From contig CAWUUY010000187.1 of the NCBI GenBank assembly GCA_963924885.1, positions 1-5,005 on the forward strand: a stretch of DNA of 5,005 bases, read 5' to 3'. The position numbers and the translations under genes were made by a program. This document shows, piece by piece, positions 1-5,005 of this stretch (its first letter is position 1; each line of letters opens with the position of its first letter). The notes beneath the pieces are model-generated. The model did not search any database, was not told where the DNA came from, and saw only the letters and a program-made list of their open reading frames with translations. The DNA is from UBA5216 sp963924885. Lineage in GTDB: Bacteria > Pseudomonadota > Gammaproteobacteria > Burkholderiales > SG8-41.

Positions 1-1
1 G

Positions 2-478
2 TTCACCACGCTGCACACCAATTCGGCGCTGGGCGCCTTTCCGCGGCTGCTCGACATCGGCATCCCGCCCGACATCATGGCCGGCAACATCATCGGCATC
101 GTCGCGCAGCGCCTGGTTCGCTCGCTATGCGCGCATTGCAAGGAGGCGTACAAGCCCTCGCCCGAAGAACGCCAGCTACTCGGCCCCGCCGCCGATGCGG
201 CAACGCATCTCTACAAGCCGGCGGGATGCAAGCAGTGCGGCAACAAAGGCTACAAGGGCCGCATGCCGATCATGGAACTGCTGTTGATGGATGCCGATCT
301 TGACGAATTGGTGGCGCGTCGCGGCACCGCGCGCGAGCTGCGCGAAGCCGCCTTGAGCAAAGGGTTTCAAACGCTCGCTGACGCCGGCATACGCCGCATT
401 ATCGAGGGTACGACCACGATTGCCGAAGTCTCTCGCACCGTGGATTTGACCGGGCGGCTGAAAAAAATCGAAGGATGA
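2..478 (+). CDS. GspE/PilB-family secretion/pilus assembly ATPase, C-terminal part (5' truncated by window edge)
   Basis: Cytoplasmic hexameric ATPase that powers pilus or pseudopilus assembly by acting on the GspF/PilC platform. The reading frame is open from base 2, upstream of the first ATG at 77, and begins with FTTLHTNSALGAFPRLLDIG, the conserved His-containing segment that follows Walker B in GspE/PilB proteins. The Walker A and B motifs must lie to the left of the window. A tetracysteine zinc site is intact: C-x2-C encoded at 128-139 and C-x2-C at 227-238, 29 residues apart, followed by the family hallmark GYKGR and MELLLMD. PilT-type retraction ATPases lack this zinc motif, so an assembly ATPase is favoured. 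The ATG at 77 is internal. The stop TGA (476-478) falls at the edge of a heptamer inverted repeat, so the last residues (IEG) may be partly repeat-derived. The choice between GspE, PilB and MshE cannot be settled from this fragment. Confidence 0.95.
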   Translation, partial: FTTLHTNSALGAFPRLLDIGIPPDIMAGNIIGIVAQRLVRSLCAHCKEAYKPSPEERQLLGPAADAATHLYKPAGCKQCGNKGYKGRMPIMELLLMDADLDELVARRGTARELREAALSKGFQTLADAGIRRIIEGTTTIAEVSRTVDLTGRLKKIEG

Positions 479-522
479 GGGCGGAAGGATGAAGGCTGAA
501 GGATGAAGGATGAAAACAAACG
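477..522 (+). repeat. Left arm of the inverted repeat (heptamer units)
   Basis: Reads in strict 7-nt phase: gagggcg, gaaggat, gaaggct, gaaggat, gaaggat, gaaaaca, then aacg. One more in-phase gaaggat (470-476) precedes it inside the last codons of the ATPase gene but has no counterpart in the right arm. The arm overlaps the ATPase stop codon by two bases. It has one more gaaggat unit than the right arm, as expected from slippage or unequal copy number of a tandem heptamer. Confidence 0.85.
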
Positions 523-528
523 AGTTGG

Positions 529-548
529 GACGCAGGTAGAGATGCGTC
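529..548. other. Small perfect hairpin in the core of the intergenic element
   Basis: GACGCA (529-534) pairs with TGCGTC (543-548) to give six uninterrupted base pairs around the 8-nt loop ggtagaga. No T run follows on either strand, so it is not a standard rho-independent terminator. A 6-bp stem is short and could be chance. Its position inside the AT-rich core of the larger inverted repeat makes it worth noting. Confidence 0.45.
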
Positions 549-608
549 ACGGGAAAACTAATAAACCTGTTTAAAAACAAATACTTACATAAACACATGA
601 TTGCGCCG

Positions 609-647
609 CGTTTGTTTTCATCCTTCAACCTTCATCCTTCCGCCCTC
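609..647 (-). repeat. Right arm of the inverted repeat (heptamer units)
   Basis: On the minus strand this reads gagggcg, gaaggat, gaaggtt, gaaggat, gaaaaca, aacg. It matches the left arm with one substitution (t for c in the third unit) and one unit fewer. It ends 13 bp before the start codon of the platform gene. Bases 644-649 read CCTCCT, identical to the anti-Shine-Dalgarno core of 16S rRNA, so the arm supplies no ribosome-binding site of its own. Confidence 0.85.
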
Positions 648-660
648 CTGTTTCAATAGG

Positions 661-1869
661 ATGTCTTCCTTCCGCTATAAAGCCATCGACAAAGGCGGCC
701 GCCCGGTGCGCGGCGGGATGGATGCGGTCAATGATATCGATCTCGAAGCGCGCTTGAAGCGCATGGGGCTCGACCTCATCATCGCCACCGAGGTTGATCG
801 CCGCACTTCCATCATGGTGACGGCGGCGCGTATCAAGCGCCAGGACCTGATCAATTTCTGCTTCGATATGGAGCAGATGAGCCGCGCCGGCATTCCGATC
901 GCCGATGGCCTGCGTGATCTGCGCGATACGCTGGAGCACCCGCGTTTTCGCGAGGTGCTGACGACGATGTGCGAGGATATGGAAGCCGGCAAGGTGCTGT
1001 CGCAGTGCATGGCAGCGAATCCAGAAGTCTTCGACAAGGTGTTTATCAGTCTGATCCGCGCCGGCGAACAAACCGGGCGCGTGGCGGAAGTGTTCAAGAA
1101 TCTGGCCGACGCGCTGAAGTGGCAGGACGAACTCGCGTCACAGACCAAGAAACTGTTGATCTACCCGATCATGGTGCTGGTGGTGGTCACCGGCGTCATC
1201 ATTTTTTTGCTCATCTATCTGGTGCCGCAGGTCACGGGCCTGCTCAAGACCATGAATGTGGCGCTGCCGTTTCAAACCAAGCTGCTGATCGGTCTATCGC
1301 AAATCATCACCACCTACTGGCCGATTCTGCTGAGCGTGCCGGTGGCGCTGGGGGCAGGCATTGCGTTCAGCATCCGCACCAACCCCAAGGCCGCCTATTT
1401 CTGGGACTACGCCAAGCTGCGTCTGCCGGTGATCGGCGCCATCCTACAAAAAATTATTCTCGCGCGTTTCGCCAACTTTTTTGCGCTGATGTACGAATCC
1501 GGCATCACCGTGCTCGACGCGCTGAAAACCAGCGAGGAAATCGCCGGCAACCGATATGTCGCGGACGGCCTGATGCGCGCCGGCCAGCAGGTATCGGCCG
1601 GCCAAAGCCTGACCGAGGCATTCCATGATCTCGGTTTGCTGCCGGCACTGGTGCTGCGCATGCTGCGCGTGGGCGAAACCACCGGCGCGCTCGATGTCGC
1701 GCTGCGCAACGTCGATTATTTTTACACGCGCGACGTGCGTGAATCAGTGGACAAAGCGCTACGCATGCTGGAGCCGACGCTGACCATGGGCTTGGGACTG
1801 GTGATGGCCTTTATCATGTGGTCGGTGCTGTCGCCCGTGTATGATATTCTCGGCAAGCTGAAGCTATAG
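661..1869 (+). CDS. GspF/PilC-family inner-membrane platform protein
   Basis: Polytopic inner-membrane protein that couples the assembly ATPase to extrusion of pilin or pseudopilin subunits. At 402 residues it has the usual family length. The N-terminus MSSFRYKAIDKGGRPVRG matches the typical F.YKA.D..G...G opening. There are two T2SSF domains, about residues 62-185 and 265-388. The second contains GITVLDAL, AGQSL and the MLRVGETTGALD block, and the first has the parallel IRAGEQTGRVAEV block. Predicted membrane segments lie near 164-191, 219-240 and 373-400. I chose the ATG at 661 over the in-frame TTG at 601 because the extra 20 residues translate the inverted-repeat arm and do not belong to the family. 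No convincing Shine-Dalgarno precedes 661: AGG at 658-660 is too close. It directly follows the ATPase gene, as gspE-gspF pairs commonly do. The frame is intact with no missing segment. Confidence 0.95.
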   Translation: MSSFRYKAIDKGGRPVRGGMDAVNDIDLEARLKRMGLDLIIATEVDRRTSIMVTAARIKRQDLINFCFDMEQMSRAGIPIADGLRDLRDTLEHPRFREVLTTMCEDMEAGKVLSQCMAANPEVFDKVFISLIRAGEQTGRVAEVFKNLADALKWQDELASQTKKLLIYPIMVLVVVTGVIIFLLIYLVPQVTGLLKTMNVALPFQTKLLIGLSQIITTYWPILLSVPVALGAGIAFSIRTNPKAAYFWDYAKLRLPVIGAILQKIILARFANFFALMYESGITVLDALKTSEEIAGNRYVADGLMRAGQQVSAGQSLTEAFHDLGLLPALVLRMLRVGETTGALDVALRNVDYFYTRDVRESVDKALRMLEPTLTMGLGLVMAFIMWSVLSPVYDILGKLKL

Positions 1870-1901
1870 ACAATTCGAGACGCCACCCCCTCACCACGCT
1901 C

Positions 1902-3446
1902 ATGGCCGACAAGATCCTTCTTTGTATTTCAGCAAACCAGGCGGTGGTCGCGCATCAGCGTGGACGCAACGTGGTCCGCTGCGAGATCTTCGGCTCTGAT
2001 GAAGACGGCCTCGTGGCATTCGGTGAGTTTCTGGGCACGGTTGGTAATGCGCTGGTTTACCTGGCCGCCGATACCGTTGAAGAAGACTACCGCTTCGAAA
2101 CCCTGCCGCACGCCACCGGGTCCGATCGCGCCGGCATGCTCGACCGCAAGCTCAAACAGTACTATCGCAATTCACCCTACGTCTCGGCCATGCCGCGCGG
2201 CCGCTCGGGAGACAAGCGGCGCGATGACCGTTATCTGTTTGCCGCGCTGACCAATCCGGCGCTGATCGATTCGTGGCTTGACGTCATCAAGCGCGCCGGC
2301 TTGCCGGTCGCGGGAATTTACATGGTATCGATGCTGACCACGGCGCTCGCCCTCAAGACCGGTCACAATCTGTCGCGCGCGCTGATCGCTGCGCCGCATG
2401 GCGCGGGCCTGCGTTTAACGTACTACAAGAATGGCGAATTCTTTGTCAGCCGACTGTCGCGCGGCGCGGTGGGCGGGGATGACACGGCGCGCGCGTACGC
2501 CACGGAAATCGCCAACACGCGCAACTATCTGTCATCGCTGCATCTGGATTCGCTTGACGATACGCTAACTGTCTTGTTTCTCGATCGCAATGACAGCCTT
2601 GCGCCGGTGATAGACCGTGTCGCCGCCAATGTTGCGAATATTCATTGCGTGCGCTTCGGCCGGGACGCGCTGGTGCGCCAATTGCGGGTGGCGCCGGACC
2701 ATCTGGATATCGCGCTGGAAGCGGCGTACTTGACACTGATGGCGGATAATCTTCCCGCCAATCTCGCACCCGCTTCCATCACCACCGGGTACCGGCAATA
2801 CCGGCGCCGTAATGCCGTGTACGCGACCGGCGCGGCTGTCGGTGTGGCCGGACTGCTGTGGGCCGGACATAACCTCTGGCAGTCGTATGATCTGGGGGAA
2901 CAGACCGCCTACGACGCCAATCGCACGGCAGCTGCGCAGGCCCAGTACCGTGACATCACGCGCGAATTCCCCGCCGCGCCCACCACCTCGGAAAATCTCA
3001 TCAACGCAGTGGAGATTTACAAGAAAATTTCAAAGAATGTGCGCTCACCGCAACCCTTCATGCACATCGTGTCGCGCGCCATCGAGCAGAGTCCCGACGT
3101 GTTTCTCCAGGAAATCAACTGGACATACGGCACTGAACCTGCGCAAGCGGACAGCGCGTCGCCGCAGCCCGGCACCGCGCCCGAGGCCTCCGGCATACGC
3201 AAGCAAAGCGGTACGATTACCGGAGAAATACGCCCGTTTGTAGGCGACTATCGCGCAGCCATCGACACTATCAACGTGATCGCCAGGCGTCTGGCGGCAG
3301 ACCCCGCAGTGGCGGAGGTGCGCGTGGTGAAATTTCCGCTGAACGTGAGTCCGGGGCTGGCGCTCGCCGGCAACACCAAGGACGCCGCCGAGCAAACCGG
3401 TGTCGCCGTTTTCAAGATCCTGCTGCTGCTAAAGCCCGACGCATGA
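1902..3446 (+). CDS. GspL/PilM-PilN-like bitopic alignment-complex protein
   Basis: Probable inner-membrane component linking the cytoplasmic ATPase to the periplasmic alignment proteins. I do not recognise a named family with certainty. The role is inferred from architecture and position. Residues 1-300 form a soluble cytoplasmic domain of mixed alpha/beta character in the place where PilM or the GspL actin-like domain would be (KRRDDRYLFAALTNP near 105-120, AGIYMVSMLTTAL near 140). A basic RQYRRRN stretch precedes one membrane segment (about 305-326), then comes a helical stretch to about 360 and a periplasmic part. A low-complexity Ala/Pro/Ser linker (about 413-430) interrupts the periplasmic region before a final alpha/beta domain (GTITGEIRPFVGDYRAAI...VRVVKFPL), resembling the ferredoxin-like fold of PilN/GspL. 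The phosphate-1 loop DIGS of ATP-binding PilM is replaced by CISAN, so nucleotide binding is doubtful, as in GspL. At 514 residues it is longer than a typical GspL (about 400). The start has no clear ribosome-binding site, 32 bp after the previous stop. Confidence 0.7.
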   Translation: MADKILLCISANQAVVAHQRGRNVVRCEIFGSDEDGLVAFGEFLGTVGNALVYLAADTVEEDYRFETLPHATGSDRAGMLDRKLKQYYRNSPYVSAMPRGRSGDKRRDDRYLFAALTNPALIDSWLDVIKRAGLPVAGIYMVSMLTTALALKTGHNLSRALIAAPHGAGLRLTYYKNGEFFVSRLSRGAVGGDDTARAYATEIANTRNYLSSLHLDSLDDTLTVLFLDRNDSLAPVIDRVAANVANIHCVRFGRDALVRQLRVAPDHLDIALEAAYLTLMADNLPANLAPASITTGYRQYRRRNAVYATGAAVGVAGLLWAGHNLWQSYDLGEQTAYDANRTAAAQAQYRDITREFPAAPTTSENLINAVEIYKKISKNVRSPQPFMHIVSRAIEQSPDVFLQEINWTYGTEPAQADSASPQPGTAPEASGIRKQSGTITGEIRPFVGDYRAAIDTINVIARRLAADPAVAEVRVVKFPLNVSPGLALAGNTKDAAEQTGVAVFKILLLLKPDA

Positions 3447-4057
3447 ACCGCAATCCATCCACGAGTTCGCTTGCCGCTCCCCTGCTGGTGTTTGCCGCCT
3501 TAATGCTGGCGTCCGGCGGCGCGGTCAAATTCACCTGGGACAAGATGCAGGTAACACAGCGCGCCTACGACGCGCAGCAGGTGCAGTTGCGGGAAGCGCA
3601 GTCGCGGGTGCAAAAATCCGGCTCGGAAAAAGAACTGATCATTCGCTACCTGCCCGGATACCGCCAACTAACCGAGATCGGCTTTGTGGGCGACGAACAG
3701 CGCATCAACTGGCTTGACGCGCTGCGCGTGGTCAATCAAAAGGGTGATATGTTCGGCGTGGATTACGACATCTCGCCGCGCCGCCCGTATCCGCTGGCAT
3801 CGACACTGTCGCCCGGCCAGATGAGCGTCATGCAGTCGATGATGAAACTGCGCTTTTCGATGCTGCATGAAGGCGACCTGCCGAAGTTCCTGGATCTGTT
3901 GTCCAATCAACGAGCCGGCCTGTTCATGGTGGACCAATGCGCCGTCAAGCGCGCGGCGGCCACGCAAAACATGCGGTTTCAACCCAACCTCGCCGCTGAA
4001 TGCCAATTGTCGTGGATCACCGCGCAACCCGCGGCGACACTGGAGAAAAAGCCATGA
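3443..4057 (+). CDS. PilO/GspM-like inner-membrane alignment protein
   Basis: A 204-residue bitopic protein, probably partner of the preceding gene product in the inner-membrane alignment subcomplex. It has a short cytoplasmic N-terminus, one membrane segment (about residues 10-28, APLLVFAALMLASGG), a hydrophilic helical stretch likely to be coiled coil (about 33-65), then a periplasmic alpha/beta domain. This layout and size are those of PilO and GspM; direct sequence similarity is weak, so the assignment rests on topology and gene order. Recognisable blocks are GFVGDEQRINWLDAL (about 80-95), FSMLHEGDLPKFLDLL and AECQLSWIT near the end. Two periplasmic cysteines, C166 and C187, could form a disulfide. 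Its ATG shares bases with the upstream TGA (ATGA, 3443-3446) and there is no clear Shine-Dalgarno, so translational coupling to the upstream gene is likely. Confidence 0.7.
   Translation: MNRNPSTSSLAAPLLVFAALMLASGGAVKFTWDKMQVTQRAYDAQQVQLREAQSRVQKSGSEKELIIRYLPGYRQLTEIGFVGDEQRINWLDALRVVNQKGDMFGVDYDISPRRPYPLASTLSPGQMSVMQSMMKLRFSMLHEGDLPKFLDLLSNQRAGLFMVDQCAVKRAAATQNMRFQPNLAAECQLSWITAQPAATLEKKP
4042..4045 (+). promoter_or_regulatory. Shine-Dalgarno site for the gene at 4054
   Basis: GGAG lies 8 nt before the ATG at 4054 and 11 nt before a second consecutive ATG at 4057. It lies inside the 3' end of the upstream coding sequence and supports starting the downstream gene here instead of at the in-frame ATG at 4000. 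Confidence 0.65.
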
Positions 4058-4635
4058 TGCGTTTTATCACACTCGTGCTGGCGTCAACCGCTTGCGCGCC
4101 TCATGGCGCGCTCGCCGCCGATGGCCTGGGGCGATTGTTTTTTGCGCCCGCGCAACGCGCGCAGCTCGACGTCGCCCGCGCGCAGCGCGACCGGCGCGGC
4201 GCACAGACGACCGAGGTAGAACAGCCCGCACCGCAAGGCCCCGATGTAGTCACCTACAGCGGCGTGGTGCGCCGTAACGACGGCAAATCAACGGTATGGG
4301 TCAACGGCAAACCGATCACCGAACGCACGCGTGACAGCGACGTTAACGTGCTCGGCGTGCGCCGCGACGGCACGGTGTCGGTGGCGGTGCCGCAAGCCGA
4401 CCGCTCCGCGTCGCTGCGCGTGGGGCAAAGCATGGAGGTGACATCGGGAGCCATCGAAGAACCCTACGCGCGGCGCGCGACGCTTTATCGACCGCCGGCT
4501 ACGACGGTACCGTCCGCTGCAGCCGCCACGCCAGCAACAACACCGCCTGCCGCCGCCAAGCGCGCCGCACGCCGCGATGAAATCGACCCCGACAGTGGTG
4601 CGGCAACGCCGGTTGCGCGTGGCGCCACAAAGTAG
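4054..4635 (+). CDS. Secreted periplasmic protein, PilP/GspC/MshK-like position
   Basis: A 193-residue exported protein of uncertain family. The N-terminus is a good Sec signal peptide (MMRF, hydrophobic ITLVLAST, then ALA before ADG, predicted cleavage after residue 21). The mature protein starts ADGLGRLFFAPAQRAQLD, an amphipathic segment. A compact beta-rich core follows at about residues 65-130 (TYSGVVRRNDGKSTVWVNGKPI...VGQSMEV). That pattern resembles the small periplasmic beta domains of PilP, GspC and MshK, which contact the secretin or the PilN/PilO pair. The last 45 or so residues (147-193) are Ala/Pro/Thr-rich and probably disordered. C14 lies in the signal peptide but lacks a proper lipobox, so a lipoprotein is unlikely. 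The ATG overlaps the upstream stop (ATGA, 4054-4057) and GGAG sits 8 nt upstream. An earlier ATG at 4000 would place 18 unrelated residues before the signal peptide. Confidence 0.65.
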   Translation: MMRFITLVLASTACAPHGALAADGLGRLFFAPAQRAQLDVARAQRDRRGAQTTEVEQPAPQGPDVVTYSGVVRRNDGKSTVWVNGKPITERTRDSDVNVLGVRRDGTVSVAVPQADRSASLRVGQSMEVTSGAIEEPYARRATLYRPPATTVPSAAAATPATTPPAAAKRAARRDEIDPDSGAATPVARGATK

Positions 4636-4642
4636 CATCCCC

Positions 4643-5005
4643 ATGCGTTGGCGGCTTCGCGGCTATTCTCGCCTTGGGCAGCACGGGGCCGCTTTGCTGC
4701 TGCTCGTGGTAACGCTGGTTTTAGGTGGTGCGGCGGTTTTCTATGGCTTGTCCAGACCGGCGGGAACAACGGACGCCGAAAAGAATAGAAGAACAGAAGC
4801 AGCGCTGGCGCAAGCCAAACAAGCACTGATCGCATATGCGTCGGCAAGACCCACCGATAAGCGCCCCGGAGAACTGCCGTGCCCCGATACCACCAATGAC
4901 GGCACCGCCGAACCCAGTTGCGCGGGAGCGAACTTGGTCGGACGTTTCCCGTGGTCTACCCTCGGCGCGCCCGACCTTAGGGACGGCTCCGGCGAGCGAT
5001 TGTGG
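4643..5005 (+). CDS. Prepilin-like / PilX-like minor pilin candidate, N-terminal part (3' truncated by window edge)
   Basis: The frame stays open from the ATG at 4643 to the last base, giving 121 residues of a longer protein. After a basic leader (MRWRLRGYSRLGQHG, 15 residues) comes a hydrophobic segment AALLLLVVTLVLGGAAVFYG, then a helical stretch TEAALAQAKQALIAYASA and a Cys-containing region with LPCPDTTNDG, GRFPWSTLGAPDLRDGSGERLW. A short basic leader ending in Gly before a hydrophobic helix, and the alanine-rich continuation of that helix, resemble type IV prepilins and pseudopilins; the usual Glu at +5 is absent (Leu), as also in GspK-like and PilX-like minor subunits. C80 and C93 could pair as a disulfide. 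The start lies 7 bp after the previous stop with no clear Shine-Dalgarno. An in-frame GTG at 4619 is possible but less likely. I recall similar uncharacterised proteins in betaproteobacterial pilus loci. The function is inferred. Confidence 0.75.
   Translation, partial: MRWRLRGYSRLGQHGAALLLLVVTLVLGGAAVFYGLSRPAGTTDAEKNRRTEAALAQAKQALIAYASARPTDKRPGELPCPDTTNDGTAEPSCAGANLVGRFPWSTLGAPDLRDGSGERLW

Larger units (their letters stand above)
477..647. repeat. Composite element: heptamer-built inverted repeat with AT-rich core
   Basis: Occupies nearly the whole gap between the ATPase and platform genes. The outer arms (477-522 and 609-647) are reverse complements apart from one base difference and one extra 7-nt unit in the left arm, and they enclose an 86-bp core (523-608). 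The core is clearly AT-richer than the genes: I count about 26% GC over 551-600. If transcribed, the arms could form a stem of about 39 bp. No target-site duplication is evident outside the arms and no ORF is credible inside, so it could be a small non-autonomous element, a pair of dispersed repeats, or an attenuator-like structure. GAAGGAT-type heptamer tracts recur in intergenic DNA of various bacteria and give spurious peptides such as HPSTFILPPS, which is a recollection rather than a search result. Confidence 0.8.

Noticed and set aside
461..467. Run of seven A as a programmed frameshift site near the ATPase end
   Set aside because: The run is read as AAA AAA A in frame, not in the slippery A AAA AAG-type phase, and the stop follows within three codons with the protein ending normally.
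529..548. Rho-independent terminator after the ATPase gene
   Set aside because: The 6-bp stem is not followed by a T run on either strand, and the downstream genes belong to the same functional set.
176..628. Minus-strand 150-codon open frame across the ATPase end and intergenic repeat
   Set aside because: It is antisense to the ATPase C-terminus, and its FILHPSAFILPPS part is the repeat read in the reverse sense; no family resemblance.
601..660. In-frame TTG start giving the platform protein 20 extra residues
   Set aside because: The extension (containing HPSTFILPPS) is a translation of the inverted-repeat arm and is not part of the GspF family; the ATG at 661 gives the standard N-terminus.
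969..1628. 219-codon + strand open frame inside the platform gene
   Set aside because: It is out of frame with a well-supported GspF gene and has Arg/His/Gly-rich composition typical of shadow frames in GC-rich DNA.
4000..4053. Earlier ATG for the secreted protein
   Set aside because: It would put 18 residues read out of frame from the upstream gene ahead of a clean signal peptide; the ATG at 4054 has GGAG at good spacing.
4087..4101. Lipoprotein signal around C14 of the secreted protein
   Set aside because: The residues before the cysteine (S-T-A) lack the Leu/Val expected at -3, and a better signal peptidase I site follows at residues 19-21.
4485..4847. Minus-strand 120-codon open frame over the junction of the last two genes
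   Set aside because: It is antisense to two plausible coding sequences with coherent signal peptide and prepilin-like features; no ribosome-binding site or recognisable domain.

Overview
The window is a piece of a type IV pilus / type II secretion-like (T4P/T2SS) assembly operon, all on the + strand, from a GC-rich proteobacterium. Codon use is strongly biased to G/C third positions. The sequence style of the accessory proteins (for example the LPCPD...GRFPW..LG.PDLRD signature in the last gene) reminds me of betaproteobacteria of the Rhodocyclales, Nitrosomonadales or Burkholderiales type. That placement is from memory, not from a search.

Layout: (1) 2-478, the C-terminal 158 residues of a GspE/PilB-type secretion ATPase, open at the left edge. 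(2) 479-660, a 182-bp gap, the only sizeable one in the window. It is filled by a striking imperfect inverted repeat built of GAAGGAT-like heptamers (left arm 477-522, right arm 609-647) around an AT-rich 86-bp core that holds a small perfect hairpin. (3) 661-1869, a complete GspF/PilC-type inner-membrane platform protein. (4) 1902-3446, a 514-residue bitopic protein that looks like a PilM/GspL actin-like domain joined to a PilN-like membrane and periplasmic part. (5) 3443-4057, a PilO/GspM-like protein, start and stop overlapping as ATGA. (6) 4054-4635, a secreted periplasmic protein in a PilP/GspC/MshK-like position, again with an ATGA overlap. (7) 4643 to the right edge, the first 121 residues of a prepilin-like (PilX/minor-pseudopilin-like) protein.

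Together these would form the cytoplasmic motor (E), the membrane platform (F), the alignment subcomplex linking the inner membrane to the outer-membrane secretin (L/M-like, O-like and P-like proteins), and at least one filament-associated subunit. The secretin, prepilin peptidase and major pilin are not in the window. The tight 4-nt overlaps between genes 4, 5 and 6 argue for one translationally coupled transcript.

I see no CRISPR array, tRNA, rRNA, transposase or phage gene. The most unusual features are the heptamer inverted repeat separating the ATPase gene from the platform gene, and the divergent, fused alignment-complex proteins, which would be hard to name from sequence similarity alone.
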